DNA of 64,000 nt, taken from the NCBI RefSeq assembly GCF_036002945.1, contig NZ_CP108529.1:62001-126000 (forward strand), in the 5' to 3' direction. How positions within the stretch are numbered: position 1 is the first letter of the stretch; each line of letters opens with the position of its first letter. Positions 1-9,875 of the stretch are shown in pieces. A program made the translations under genes and the position numbers. The notes below the pieces were generated by a model. The model was not told where the DNA came from. It saw only the letters and a list, made by a program, of their open reading frames with translations, and did not search any database. This stretch comes from Streptomyces sp. NBC_01224. GTDB lineage: Bacteria; Actinomycetota; Actinomycetes; Streptomycetales; Streptomycetaceae.

Positions 1-1
1 G

Positions 2-1120
2 AACGAGAAGGTGGGACGGCGCCGGCAGGTGCCCGACTGGCTGGCGGCGGAGGCCGCGCGCGCCGCGCGCAGCGGCTGGCCCGTGCACCGGGCGCTCCCG
101 GCGCTGCTGGAACCGGCGTCGTCGCCGGAGCTCGGCGTCGACGTCCCGTGGCGCATCGAGGGAGATCACCCGGCGACGGTGTCCCCCGCCGATGCGCCGT
201 TCACCTCGGCGGTGCTGATCGGCTCGATGAGCCTGATGGCCTGGCTGGCCCACCGGCTGCCCGCCGGCGATCCGGTACGGGCGGCGCTGCCGAGTGCGCT
301 GACCGCCGTGCGGCAGCGTCTTGCGGCACCCGAACTGCTGCTCTCCGCCGGGTATTACACGAGCCTCGCGGACTTCCGGAAGGTGGCCGGCGCCCCGACG
401 GAGACGGCACCGGACCACGAGCGGTACGGCGCGGTGCTCATGGCCACGCAGGACGGCCAGCCCCAGCCGGCCGTACGGCCCGCCCTGCTGGACTCCACCG
501 GCTCCGACCCGTACCTGGTGGCACTGCGCGGCGCCGATCAGCAGCCGACCGGGGTCGAGACGGCGCTGCGGTGGGCGTACGATCCGGCGTTCGCACGGCT
601 GCTGGCCGACCCGGGCGTGCCCGTGGCCGGCACGGCGGACGACGAGGGCCTGTGGTGGCCGCAGGATCCGTCTCGTTCGGTGCCCGAGCGGGTGGCCGAG
701 GTCGCCGATGCACACGGTCTGACCGCCGACGCGGCAACGCTGTACCTGATGCTGCTGGCCATGCCCGACCCGACGGACCGCAACACCGCGCGATGGACGG
801 GGTGGAAGCCGGCCCGTCTCAAGACGGCGCGGGCCGAACTGGCCGACACCGACCTGGTGGTGTCGGGCGTACGGGCCCGGGCGGGACGCTCGCTGGTCCT
901 GCCGGGCGCCTGGGCGGAGCAGTCGGCGCCCGTCCTGCCCGTCGAGCAGTGGAAGCTGCCGATGTACGGGGTGGCCACGGGCGGCCGGCCGGTGCTGGGC
1001 ACCCTGGTGCCGAGCGAACCGGCTGCGGAGCTGTTCGCCCGGGCCTGGCAGCGGATCCTCGACGGCGACCTCCCGCGCTTCGAGGAGCTGAAGGTGCGGC
1101 GTACCAGGCGCCACCGCTGA
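2..1120 (+). CDS. C-terminal part of a large protein upstream of the MoxR/VWA/SWIM operon (partial)
   Basis: The reading frame is open to the window edge (codons for N-E-K-V precede the first possible GTG at 11), so this is most likely the C-terminal ~370 residues of a longer protein and not a complete gene. No catalytic motif is visible. The sequence is Ala/Leu/Arg rich and ends in a basic tail. It lies 138 bp upstream of the MoxR ATPase gene on the same strand. In E. coli the yehLMPQ genes lie near yehI, a DUF4132/WGR protein, and many actinobacterial MoxR-VWA-SWIM loci carry a DUF4132-type protein. That identity is inference from position and I cannot confirm it from motifs. Confidence 0.55.
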   Translation, partial: NEKVGRRRQVPDWLAAEAARAARSGWPVHRALPALLEPASSPELGVDVPWRIEGDHPATVSPADAPFTSAVLIGSMSLMAWLAHRLPAGDPVRAALPSALTAVRQRLAAPELLLSAGYYTSLADFRKVAGAPTETAPDHERYGAVLMATQDGQPQPAVRPALLDSTGSDPYLVALRGADQQPTGVETALRWAYDPAFARLLADPGVPVAGTADDEGLWWPQDPSRSVPERVAEVADAHGLTADAATLYLMLLAMPDPTDRNTARWTGWKPARLKTARAELADTDLVVSGVRARAGRSLVLPGAWAEQSAPVLPVEQWKLPMYGVATGGRPVLGTLVPSEPAAELFARAWQRILDGDLPRFEELKVRRTRRHR

Positions 1121-1258
1121 GGCGCCGCCGAACGGCACCTGAGCCGCCGCTGACCGGCCGCCCGTAGTCAGCACGGCGCGGCGCGCCCGTCCCCGGGTGC
1201 GCCGCGCCGGTTCCCGACCCGTATGAACACCTGCCGAACCATGACGAAGGAAACCCGC

Positions 1259-2413
1259 ATGACCGCCACCGAACAGACCGCACCCGTCCGGCAGGGCCAG
1301 CCGGCCGAGGAGCGCCACGCCGTCGAACTCGCCTTCCTCGCCGCCCAGGACCCCGGGCCGCGGCCGCCCGGCTGGGCGCTCACTCCTCGCGCGGTGGTCA
1401 CGTTCGTCTGCGGCAGCGACGGCGTGGAGCTGGCCCTGCCCGGGCGTCGCGCCGGTCTGCCGTCGAAGCTGGTGATCGCCCCGAAGTTCGTCGGCGAGCG
1501 CGCGCTGGTCGAACGCTGTGTGGTCACCCTCGCCGGAGAGCGCGGGCTGCTGCTCACCGGTGAGCCCGGCACGGCCAAGTCGATGCTGTCGGAGCTGCTC
1601 GCGGCCGCTGTCAGCGGGACCAGCGCCCTGACGGTGCAGGGCACGGCGGGCACCACCGAGGACGCGTTCCGCTACGGATGGAACTACGCCCTGCTGCTCG
1701 CCCAGGGCCCCTCCCCGCAGGCCCTCGTGGACTCCCCGGTCCTCGCCGCCATGCGAGCCGGACGGGTGGTGCGGGTCGAGGAGATCACCCGCTGTCTGCC
1801 CGAGGTCCAGGACGCCCTCGTCTCCATCCTGTCGGACCGGCGGATCAGCGTACCCGAGCTGACCTCCACCGAGGACGCGGTCGTCCGCGCCGCCCCCGGC
1901 TTCACCGTCATCGCCACCGCCAACCTGCGCGACCGGGGCGTCTCCGAGATGTCGGCCGCGCTGAAGCGCCGTTTCAACTTCGAGACCGTCGACCCGATCG
2001 CCGACGCCGACGCCGAGGCGGTCCTGATACGCCGCCAGGCTGTCGCCGCCGTGCAGCGGGCGGGCGCGGCCTTCGCCGTCGATGACGCCGTCCTCGACGC
2101 CCTCGTCACCGTCTTCCGCGACCTGCGCTCCGGCCGCTCCAACGAGGGCTGGGACGTGGAGCGGCCGGGCACGGTCATGTCCACCGCCGAGGCCGTCCAG
2201 GTGGCGGCGTCGCTGGGGGTCGCGGCCGCCTACCTGCCCGGCGAGGACGTGCTCGACCTGCTGCCGGGACATCTGCTCGGCGTGGTCCGCAAGGACGACC
2301 CCGCCGACCACGCACGGCTGCTGGGCTACTGGGACGGCCCGGTGCGCCGCCGCGCCGAGAACGGCTCGGCGATGTGGCGCCGGCTCTGGGACCTGCGCGG
2401 GAGCCTGCGTTGA
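1259..2413 (+). CDS. MoxR-type AAA+ ATPase (YehL-like)
   Basis: 384 residues. It has a Walker A motif GEPGTAKS at residues 101-108, a Walker B-like VVRVEEI and a sensor-1 stretch VIATANLRDRG, the usual MoxR order. MoxR ATPases remodel or activate partner proteins and are usually encoded beside von Willebrand A (VWA) proteins, as here. The ATG at 1259 is chosen over an in-frame ATG at 1223 because AAGGA lies about 7 nt upstream of it. Its stop is overlapped by the next gene (TTGA at 2410-2413), which suggests translational coupling. The client and cellular role of the YehL-like subgroup are not established. Confidence 0.9.
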   Translation: MTATEQTAPVRQGQPAEERHAVELAFLAAQDPGPRPPGWALTPRAVVTFVCGSDGVELALPGRRAGLPSKLVIAPKFVGERALVERCVVTLAGERGLLLTGEPGTAKSMLSELLAAAVSGTSALTVQGTAGTTEDAFRYGWNYALLLAQGPSPQALVDSPVLAAMRAGRVVRVEEITRCLPEVQDALVSILSDRRISVPELTSTEDAVVRAAPGFTVIATANLRDRGVSEMSAALKRRFNFETVDPIADADAEAVLIRRQAVAAVQRAGAAFAVDDAVLDALVTVFRDLRSGRSNEGWDVERPGTVMSTAEAVQVAASLGVAAAYLPGEDVLDLLPGHLLGVVRKDDPADHARLLGYWDGPVRRRAENGSAMWRRLWDLRGSLR

Positions 2414-5400
2414 CGACCGTCGATCCACGGACGGCCGTGGACGCACTGGCCGCATCGCGTGCGCCGTACCTGCTTGGAGTGCGCCACCACAGTCCGGCGC
2501 TGGCCGCGGTGGTACCCGCCCTGCTGGAAGAGGCGCGGGCCGAGGTGGTCTGCGTCGAGCTGCCGACCGACTTCCAGCCCTGGCTGGAACACCTGGCGGA
2601 CCCCGAAACCGTCACCCCGGTCGCCCTGGCCGGAGCGGGCGAGGGAGGACGGCTTTCGTTCTACCCGTTCGCGGACTTCTCGCCGGAGCTCGCCGCGGTC
2701 CGCTGGGCCAGAAGCCGCGGGGTGGAGGTCGTGTGCTGCGACCTTCCCCTCGGCGACCCGCGCTGGTCGGCGGGGGCACTCGGGCCGGTGCGCGAGCAGG
2801 ACGGGAGCGAGGCCGTACGTCCGGAGGCCGATGCGCCCCTGGGGGCCACGGGTGCGCTCGACGCCAGTCCTGACCCTGCTCCCGGCGACGGGACGACGCG
2901 GGTGCGGCGCTCGTACGCCGAGGCGCTCGCCGCCGCCGGGACCGGCCGGGACGGTGACGATTTGTGGGACCGCGCGGTGGAGGTGCTGGCTCCGGGGTGC
3001 GCTCCGGACGCGGTGCGCCGAGCCGCACTGGGCGTGGGCTGGGCCCTGCGCGCCGACGCCGCCGTACCCGCCGCCGACCTGGCGCGGGAGGAACGGATGC
3101 GGCAGGTGATCGCCTCTGCCTCGGCGGACGGGCGCCGGGTGGCAGCCGTGATCGGCGCGTTCCACGCACCCGCGCTTCTCGCGTCCACGGAGGCGGATGC
3201 CGGAACGGAGGCCGGGGCCGGGACGGCGGGCGTCTCCGGCGCTACGGGGCGGGCGGCTGTCCCGTCCGAGGCCGCGCCGCGCGGTGCGGGGCCCCGCACG
3301 TGGGGGTCCGGTACGGACGCGGCAGGGGTTTCGGCGGCTGGCAGGGCCGGGGAAGACGGCGCCGCCGCGACCGAGGGCTCGGCGGTGACCTCCCTCGTGC
3401 CGTACTCCTTCGACCTGCTCGACTCCCGGTCCGGCTACCCGGCTGGAATCCGCGACCCGCTGTGGCAGCAGGCGGTGCTCACCGCCGCCGGCGATCCGGA
3501 ACGGATCCGGGAGGCGGCTGCCGACGCGGTGACCGGCCTGTGTCGCGAGATGCGCCGCGGCGGTCACACCGCAGGGACCGGCGAGGCCGCCGAGACGCTG
3601 CGCCTGGCCTGCGACCTGGCCGCCCTGCGCGGACTGCCCGCGCCCGGACGCGGCGAACTCCTGGAGGCCGTCACCACTGTCCTCGGCCAGGGCGAACCCC
3701 TCGGCCGGGGCCGGGCCCTGGCCCGCGCGCTGGAGGCCGTGTTCATCGGCACCGCACGCGGCCGGATCAGCCCGCACGCGCCCCGGTCCGGTCTCGGCCC
3801 CTCGGTCGAGGCCGAACTCGCGGAACTGCGGCTGCCCCGACCGGACGACCCCGACCGCCGCGACCTGCGCCTCGACCCGCTCCGTTCACCGCTGGACGGC
3901 CGCCGCGAAGTGCTGCTCCAGCGGCTGCTGGTGATCGGCGCCTCGTACGGCGAACCCCTGGACGTGGCGAGCACGGGCGACGGCACCGCGCTCGGCACCA
4001 GGTGGCGTCTGACGTGGACGCCGTCCGTGCCCGCACGCCTCGACCTCGCGGGCGTGCGCGGGGTGACCGCGGCCCAGGCCGCCGCCGGTACGCTCGCGGC
4101 GACCGCGCGCCACGAGGCCGCCGAGGGCGGCCCCACCCCGGCCCAGATCCTCACCGGGCTGACCGCCGCCGCGCGCTGCGGCCTGCCCGAACTGGTCGAC
4201 GCACGCCTGTACGAGGCCTCCGTCGTGCTGCCCGACAGCGCCGACCTGCCCGAGCTCCTCCAGGCCCTGGACCTGTTGGAGGGACTGCGGCGCGGCCACT
4301 ACCCCGACACGATGCAGGGCGCCCGCACGACGGCCGGCGCCCTCACGGAGGAACTCCTCGAGGCCGCGGTCCGGTCCCTGCCCGGCCTCGCCGGGAGCGA
4401 CAGCGGCGCCGCCGCCGGGGCGCTGGTGGCGCTGGCGGACCGGACGGCCGCCCGTCATCTGGGCCTGCGACTGGACCGGGCGCTCGCCGAGCTGGCGGCC
4501 GAGGGCTCCCCGCTCATCCAGGGCGCGGCCCTGGCCGTACGCGTGCTGCTCGACCTGGACGACGCGGCCGAACTGGGCGAGCGTACGGCCGGCTGGATCG
4601 ACGGGGCCACGGCTCCGGACACGCGCCGGGCGCTGGCGAAACGTCTTGCCGGGCTGCTCACAGCCGCCGGTCCCCTGCTCCAAGCGTCGCCGGACGCGCT
4701 CGCCGCGCTCATGGACCGGGTTGACGCGCTGGCCGACCAGGACTTCCTCGACCGGCTCCCGGCCCTGCGCGGCGGCTTCGACACGCTGGCCCCGGCCGCG
4801 CGCGACAGGCTACTCACCACCGTGACGGAGCGGCTCGGCGACCGGCTCGACCTGTCACTCGACGCCCCGCCCGAACTGCTCGCCCTGTGGGCGGCGGCCG
4901 ACGCGGCCGGATCGGCAGCGCTGAAGGCCCTGGGCCTGCCAGGCGCCGATGCCGACGCGGACGCCGACGCAGGAACGGACCCGGGCTCGGACTCGGCCGA
5001 CAATCCCGGCCCCGTACCCCCACCCGCAGCGGACAGCGCCGCCGCGGACGACGCGGACCGACGGCTCGGCCGTGCCGACCGCTGGCGGCTGCTGCTCGGC
5101 CGCCACAAGGAACGGCTCACCTGCGACGCTCGCCGCTACGCCCACGCCCTGGACGAGCTCTACGGCCGCGGGCGCGGCGAAGGCGCCCAGGACCTGGCCG
5201 GCGGCGCACCAGGTCAAGGCGGCGGTCAGGACCCGTCCTTCCCCACCGCGCGGGAGTGGGCGCAGGAACTGGAGGCCCTCTTCGGCACCGACGTACGCGA
5301 GGAGGTCCTCGCGGAGGCCGCCGACGCGGGTCGCACCGACGTGCTCGCGCAGCTCGATCCGGCGTCGGTACGCCCGTCGGTGGAGCTGCTCGGTTCGGTG

Positions 5401-6183
5401 CTGTCCCTGGCCGGAGGCATGCCCGAGGCCCAACTCGCCCGGCTGCGTCCGCTGGTGAAGCGGCTCGTCGACGAGCTGTCCCGGGAGCTGGCCACCCGCC
5501 TGCGCCCGGCGCTCTCCGGTCTGGCCACCCCGCGCCCGACCCGACGGCCCGGCGGGCGCCTCGACCTCGCCCGTACCCTGCGGGCCAATCTCGCCCACAC
5601 CCGGCGGACGGAGGACGGCCGGCTCGTCGTCGTACCGGAGCGCCCGCTGTTCAGCACGCGGGCGAGCAAGGAGGCGGACTGGCGCCTGGTCCTCGTCGTC
5701 GATGTCTCCGGTTCGATGGAGGCGTCGGTGATCTGGTCGGCGCTGACGGCCGCGGTCCTCGGCGGGGTTCCGACCCTGTCCACGCACTTCTTGGCCTTCT
5801 CCACGCAGGTGATCGACCTGACCGATCGGGTCGAGGATCCGCTGTCGCTGCTGCTGGAGGTCCGGGTCGGCGGCGGTACGCACATCGCGGCCGGTCTCGC
5901 GCACGCGCGTTCGCTGATCACCGTGCCGAGCCGCACGCTCGTCGTCGTGGTCAGCGACTTCGAGGAGGGCGCACCGCTCGGCGGGCTGCTGGGCGAGGTG
6001 CGTGCCCTGGCGTCCTCCGGCGCCCACCTGCTGGGCTGCGCGGCGCTCGATGACACCGGCACGCCGCGCTACTCGGTGTCCGTGGCGCGCCAACTCGTCG
6101 CGGCCGGTATGCCGGTGGCCGCCCTCAGCCCGCTCGAACTCGCCCGCTGGGTGGGCGACCGCCTCCGTGGAGAACCCCGTTGA
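2410..6183 (+). CDS. DUF5682 protein fused to a C-terminal VWA domain (YehM-YehP-like fusion)
   Basis: About 1257 residues from a TTG start that overlaps the ATPase stop as TTGA. The N-terminal ~270 residues contain GVRHHSPA, VVCVELP and AVIGAFHAPAL. This G-x-H / E / G-x-x-H spacing recalls TraB/Tiki-like proteins (inference). The middle is helical and Ala/Leu rich. The last ~170 residues are a VWA domain with a complete metal-ion-dependent adhesion site: DVSGS near residue 1096, the Thr of GGGTH and the Asp of VSDFEEG. In E. coli the two halves are separate proteins (YehM, YehP) and their summed size fits this one. The fusion supports the two halves working together with the MoxR ATPase. An ATG-like alternative start inside the upstream gene (2374) is less likely. 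Confidence 0.82.
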   Translation: MTTVDPRTAVDALAASRAPYLLGVRHHSPALAAVVPALLEEARAEVVCVELPTDFQPWLEHLADPETVTPVALAGAGEGGRLSFYPFADFSPELAAVRWARSRGVEVVCCDLPLGDPRWSAGALGPVREQDGSEAVRPEADAPLGATGALDASPDPAPGDGTTRVRRSYAEALAAAGTGRDGDDLWDRAVEVLAPGCAPDAVRRAALGVGWALRADAAVPAADLAREERMRQVIASASADGRRVAAVIGAFHAPALLASTEADAGTEAGAGTAGVSGATGRAAVPSEAAPRGAGPRTWGSGTDAAGVSAAGRAGEDGAAATEGSAVTSLVPYSFDLLDSRSGYPAGIRDPLWQQAVLTAAGDPERIREAAADAVTGLCREMRRGGHTAGTGEAAETLRLACDLAALRGLPAPGRGELLEAVTTVLGQGEPLGRGRALARALEAVFIGTARGRISPHAPRSGLGPSVEAELAELRLPRPDDPDRRDLRLDPLRSPLDGRREVLLQRLLVIGASYGEPLDVASTGDGTALGTRWRLTWTPSVPARLDLAGVRGVTAAQAAAGTLAATARHEAAEGGPTPAQILTGLTAAARCGLPELVDARLYEASVVLPDSADLPELLQALDLLEGLRRGHYPDTMQGARTTAGALTEELLEAAVRSLPGLAGSDSGAAAGALVALADRTAARHLGLRLDRALAELAAEGSPLIQGAALAVRVLLDLDDAAELGERTAGWIDGATAPDTRRALAKRLAGLLTAAGPLLQASPDALAALMDRVDALADQDFLDRLPALRGGFDTLAPAARDRLLTTVTERLGDRLDLSLDAPPELLALWAAADAAGSAALKALGLPGADADADADAGTDPGSDSADNPGPVPPPAADSAAADDADRRLGRADRWRLLLGRHKERLTCDARRYAHALDELYGRGRGEGAQDLAGGAPGQGGGQDPSFPTAREWAQELEALFGTDVREEVLAEAADAGRTDVLAQLDPASVRPSVELLGSVLSLAGGMPEAQLARLRPLVKRLVDELSRELATRLRPALSGLATPRPTRRPGGRLDLARTLRANLAHTRRTEDGRLVVVPERPLFSTRASKEADWRLVLVVDVSGSMEASVIWSALTAAVLGGVPTLSTHFLAFSTQVIDLTDRVEDPLSLLLEVRVGGGTHIAAGLAHARSLITVPSRTLVVVVSDFEEGAPLGGLLGEVRALASSGAHLLGCAALDDTGTPRYSVSVARQLVAAGMPVAALSPLELARWVGDRLRGEPR

Positions 6184-8051
6184 GCACCGAACTCCTGCCT
6201 CCCGTCGCCCCCGACGTCCTCGCCGACGCCGTGGAGCAGCTCAGCGCACGGCTGCGCAAGAAACTCGACGCGGCGATCTCGGGCTGCGCCGACCAGGCCT
6301 CCACCACGGCCGACGGGGCAGCCGAGGTCCACTTCGGCGAGGACGCCACGGTCACGCTGCGCCCGGGCCCGTCCGGCACGGTCACGAACGCGGAACAGGC
6401 CGTGTGCACCTGCCTGTTGGCCCCGCGCTGCCTGCACCGGGCCGCGGTCCTGGGCGCGGCACCCATCGCCGGTGGGGAGGACGACACGGGCGGGGGTGAC
6501 GACTCGGGTACGGGCAAGGCCGCAGGCTCGGGCACAGCCTCCGACACGGGCGCGGGCCCCGAGGAGGCCGCACCCACCGCCCCAGCCGCCGACGTTGCGG
6601 CCACGGTGGTCTCGCCGGCCGCACTCACCGCGGCGCAGGTCCTTGCCGCCACGGCGCTGTGGGACGCCGCCGCCGAAGCCCTGTCCGCCGGCGTCACGGC
6701 GGGCGGCGCCGTGGTGCAGGCCGAGCTGCTCCGCGCCGCCCACACCGCGCGGCTGGCCAGGTTGCCGCGGGCCGAAGCGGCGGCGCTGCGAGTCGTACGG
6801 AGCCTGAGGGCTGCGCGGGAGCGGAGCGAGGGACAACGTCTCGCCGACCTCACCGGAGCCTTCCGTGAGCTGCTGGCCGGCACCGCCCTGCTCGCCTCCG
6901 GGTCGGCCGACACGGAGGCGGCGGGCTCCGCGCGCCGGGTCTACGAACAGGGCGGCAGCCTGCGGGTGTACGGCCTGTGCCGGGAGCCGGTGCTGTCCGC
7001 GACGGGGTACGGCGGAGTGACCACGCACCTGGTCGGTTCGGACGGCGCCGGTTACACGGTGTCCGACGTGCGCCCCGGTGGCCTCGCCCGCGTGAAGGGT
7101 GCGGGGTCCGCGTCCGTGGCGCTCGGCGGTGCCGTCCTCGACCACGCCGGGCTGGCGCGCGGGGGTCTGCGGATCGTTGGCGCGACCGTCTCTGTGGACG
7201 GGCGGCTCGGGGCAGGACGGGGGGTCAGCGCGACGCCACTGCGCGGGGTGGACTGGTCCGAGGAACCCGCCGCCGTCCTCTTCACCCGACCAGTGCAGGA
7301 GGCGATGGCCGCTGTGCTCGCCGACGGCGCGCCCGAGGCGGGCGGGCCCGGCAGGACGGCGCCGAGCCTGCTGGGCTGCGACGTCGAGGTGATCGGTGCG
7401 GCCGGCGAGTCTGTCGTCGTCCGCGTCGCCGGTGGGGGATCGCTGCTGCGGCTCCGCCCCGCACACCCCCACCCGGAGCTGCCGCACGCCGCCAACCTGC
7501 GCCGGATCGCCGAACACCCGGGGCTCGCCCTGCGCGTGCTCGGCCGTCCCGACCTGGACCGGGCGGCGACGCTCCAGTCGCTGGCGGTCGGGCCGGTGCC
7601 GGGGGCGTCCGCCACGCTGCGGCTGCCAGACGCGTGGAAGGGCCGTGCCGACCTGGGCTACGACCGGCTCCAGGGCGAGCACTTCCCCCGCGAGACGGCG
7701 GGATCCGCGGACTGCGGGCCGGTCACCGCGGGCCCCGACCCGCTGGCGGAGGCACCGCTGTGGCGTGTCCGCCGCCTGCTGGAGACGGGCGTCGCGGGCG
7801 GTCGCCGTGCCGTGGCCGAGGCGGGCCGCGGGACGGACGCGGCCTCGCTCTCCGCCCGCCTGACCCGGGCGGAACTCGGCGTAGCGGCCCACCTCGCACA
7901 GGCCCTGACAACGGAGGCGGGCCGCCGCCCCCGCGACACCTTCGGCCGCCTGACCGACCCCTCGGCCGACGCCTACGCGAGGGCCTGGCTCGCCTCGGCG
8001 GTGCACCTGGCGGCTGCGGAACGCTCGCTGGTGGCCGCGTCCTGGTCGTGA
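6180..8051 (+). CDS. SWIM zinc-finger protein (YehQ-like)
   Basis: 623 residues. A SWIM-type zinc motif C-x-C-x5-C-x-H is seen as CTCLLAPRCLH, with ligands C76, C78, C84 and H86. The rest is Ala-rich with no enzyme motif that I recognise. SWIM fingers bind DNA or proteins in other families; the role here is unknown. The TTG start at 6180 overlaps the preceding stop in the same TTGA arrangement as the gene before, so the last two junctions of this operon use identical coupling. A strong hairpin follows 9 nt after the stop, so this is probably the last gene of the operon. Confidence 0.85.
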   Translation: MSTELLPPVAPDVLADAVEQLSARLRKKLDAAISGCADQASTTADGAAEVHFGEDATVTLRPGPSGTVTNAEQAVCTCLLAPRCLHRAAVLGAAPIAGGEDDTGGGDDSGTGKAAGSGTASDTGAGPEEAAPTAPAADVAATVVSPAALTAAQVLAATALWDAAAEALSAGVTAGGAVVQAELLRAAHTARLARLPRAEAAALRVVRSLRAARERSEGQRLADLTGAFRELLAGTALLASGSADTEAAGSARRVYEQGGSLRVYGLCREPVLSATGYGGVTTHLVGSDGAGYTVSDVRPGGLARVKGAGSASVALGGAVLDHAGLARGGLRIVGATVSVDGRLGAGRGVSATPLRGVDWSEEPAAVLFTRPVQEAMAAVLADGAPEAGGPGRTAPSLLGCDVEVIGAAGESVVVRVAGGGSLLRLRPAHPHPELPHAANLRRIAEHPGLALRVLGRPDLDRAATLQSLAVGPVPGASATLRLPDAWKGRADLGYDRLQGEHFPRETAGSADCGPVTAGPDPLAEAPLWRVRRLLETGVAGGRRAVAEAGRGTDAASLSARLTRAELGVAAHLAQALTTEAGRRPRDTFGRLTDPSADAYARAWLASAVHLAAAERSLVAASWS

Positions 8052-8059
8052 CCTACCGC

Positions 8060-8097
8060 TGAGCCCACCGGGCCGCCTGGGCCGCCCGGTGGGCTCA
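8060..8097 (+). terminator. Hairpin after the MoxR/VWA/SWIM operon
   Basis: Perfect 13-bp stem, TGAGCCCACCGGG at 8060-8072 pairing with its complement at 8085-8097, with a 12-nt loop. It lies 9 nt downstream of the SWIM gene stop. There is no clear U-tract, which is common for Streptomyces terminators. Confidence 0.8.
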
Positions 8098-8100
8098 GGC

Positions 8101-8337
8101 GGTCCCGGGCCCCGGTCCTTCCGGCGTTCCGCACCACCGGGTGTGGCAGCCTGTCTGCGAACTCCTCCACCGAGCCGCTCCCGAACCACCGGTCCCTGCT
8201 ACCCGTGTTCGACGCCCTGCGCGCGGAGAGGTCCGCGGCACGGCCCAGTTCCGTATCGGTGTCACCCACGAGGGCGACGCCCTCTCCGTGACCGTGACTG
8301 TGACTGGTCAGGCCGGGCAGGCGTATCTCTGGGGTGC
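8101..8337 (+). pseudogene. Unrecognised gene remnant interrupted by the IS110 element
   Basis: Short stretches look protein-like in two plus-strand frames. One, around 8155-8235, includes NHRSLLPVFDALRAE; the other, around 8240-8333, includes AQFRIGVTHEGDALSVTV. No complete frame exists and the second stops being protein-like where the IS110 end begins near 8337. I read it as the decayed end of an unknown gene truncated by the element. Nothing else is visible in this interval. Confidence 0.3.
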
Positions 8338-9700
8338 CTCTATGTCGTTCGTCAATCCCGCGCTGTCGGTTTTGTGGGTGTCGGTCCTGTTCACGCGGCG
8401 AGGGCGATGGTGGGGGTTCGGGACTCGTAGAAGGTTCCGTCGCGGAGCATCGCGAACAGGACGCTGATGCGTTGGCGGGCGAGGCGGAGGAGGGCTTGAG
8501 TGTGGGTTTTGCCGCGGGCGCGTTGCTTGTTGTAGTAGGTCCGGGAGGCGGGATCGGCGTTCATGCAGGCGAAGGCGGAGAGGAACATGGCCCGTTTGAG
8601 CTGCCGGTTGCCGCCTCGGGGTGCGTGCTCGCCGTGGATCGATGTTCCCGAGGACTTCGTTGTGGGGGCCAGGCCCGCGTAGGAGGCGAGGTGGGCGGCG
8701 GTGGGGAAGCTGGTGCCGTCGCCGACGGTGGTCAGCAGGACTGCGGCGGTCCTGACGCCGACGCCGGGCATCGAGGTCAGGACCTGGGAAAGAGGGTGTG
8801 TCTCCAGCAGGGTGTTGATCTGGGCTTCCAGGGCTCGGCGCTGTTCGTGGACAGCTCCCAGCGAGCGGGCCAGGGAGGGCACGACGGTGTCGAGGGTGCC
8901 GGTCCCGGGGACGGTTACGGTCTGCTCGTCCAGTGCGTCGAAGACCTCGTCGATCAGCCGGGCGGCCATGCGTGGGGCTTTGGGGCGGATGAGCTCGACG
9001 AGTCTGTGGCGGCCGGCCTTTCGCAAGGCGGCTGGGGATCCGTGGCGTTCAAGGAGCCAGGTGACGGCCTGGTGGTCCAGACGCGGACCCAGGACGCGCT
9101 CCAGGCTGGGGTGGAATTGGGTGAGCAGGCCGCGTATCCGGTTGCTGGTCCGGGTGGCCTCTGCGGCGAGGTCCTGGTCGAAGCCGACCAGGACGGTCAG
9201 CTCGGCGGTGATCTCGTCGGTCAGTTCCAGCGAGCGCAGGGTGTGGGGCAGAGTGCGGGCGGCATCCGCGATCACCGCGGCGTCCTTCGCGTCGGTCTTC
9301 GCCTCGCCCGGGTAGAGATCGGCGATCCGGCGCATCGCCAGTCCGGGCAGGTAGGCGACCCTGCAGCCCGCGTCCCGGGCGACGGCCAGGGGCAGGGCGC
9401 CGATGGAGGCGGGCTGGTCCACGATCACCAGGACGGTGCCGAACTTCGCGGCCAGCTTGTCGAAGACGGCCCGCAGTTTCGGCTCGCTGTTGGGCAGCTG
9501 CTTGTCGAAGACCTTCTTCCCGGCCGGGGTCAGCGCGTGCCCGTGATGGGCGCTCTTACCGACGTCCAGGCCGAGGAACACGCCGACGTCTTCGGTGTCG
9601 AACATCGCACCCTTCCCAAGGGGTTGGCGGTGCTGGCCTCGGCAGAGGTGTCGTGCGCGCGCATCCACGTTATGCAGACCTGCCGCCCGCGAGCTGTCCG
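8337..9700 (-). mobile_element. IS110-family insertion sequence (right boundary approximate)
   Basis: Contains one intact IS110-type transposase. The left end is placed near CTCTATGTC at 8336-8344 because nearly the same sequence borders the IS110 remnant at 28857. IS110 elements lack clear terminal inverted repeats, so the right boundary cannot be read from this sequence alone and lies somewhere after the transposase start at 9605. Confidence 0.6.
8391..9605 (-). CDS. IS110-family transposase
   Basis: 404 residues. The N-terminal part carries the DEDD (RuvC-like) domain, beginning FLGLDVGKSAHHG and including VIVDQPAS and KTDAKDAAVIADAAR. The C-terminal part is a transposase_20 domain with the helix-hairpin-helix-like SMPGVGVRTAAVLL and the family motif GNRQLKRAMF. 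Length and domain order are normal for IS110, so it looks functional. The start at 9605 is preceded by GGGAAGGG; an open frame extends further upstream but has no family similarity. A broken relative occurs at 28857-29107. Confidence 0.93.
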   Translation of the reverse strand: MFDTEDVGVFLGLDVGKSAHHGHALTPAGKKVFDKQLPNSEPKLRAVFDKLAAKFGTVLVIVDQPASIGALPLAVARDAGCRVAYLPGLAMRRIADLYPGEAKTDAKDAAVIADAARTLPHTLRSLELTDEITAELTVLVGFDQDLAAEATRTSNRIRGLLTQFHPSLERVLGPRLDHQAVTWLLERHGSPAALRKAGRHRLVELIRPKAPRMAARLIDEVFDALDEQTVTVPGTGTLDTVVPSLARSLGAVHEQRRALEAQINTLLETHPLSQVLTSMPGVGVRTAAVLLTTVGDGTSFPTAAHLASYAGLAPTTKSSGTSIHGEHAPRGGNRQLKRAMFLSAFACMNADPASRTYYNKQRARGKTHTQALLRLARQRISVLFAMLRDGTFYESRTPTIALAA

Positions 9701-9875
9701 GCATTGCGCCGGACCGGACGGTGGCCGGACCTCTCATCAGCGTCTCCGACGGCACCCCCAGGCCCGGTGACACCACCCCCCAGGTCATCGAGTTCGACAG
9801 GGGGACACAGTCATGCCGGGCCCGGAGGCCAGCGGCCCCGTTGCAGGACCGCGAAAAAGATAACGGGGGCAGCCT

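Noticed and set aside
6069-8189. 706-codon minus-strand frame opposite the SWIM gene
   Set aside because: Antisense shadow; the plus strand carries the SWIM motif and overlapping operon starts.
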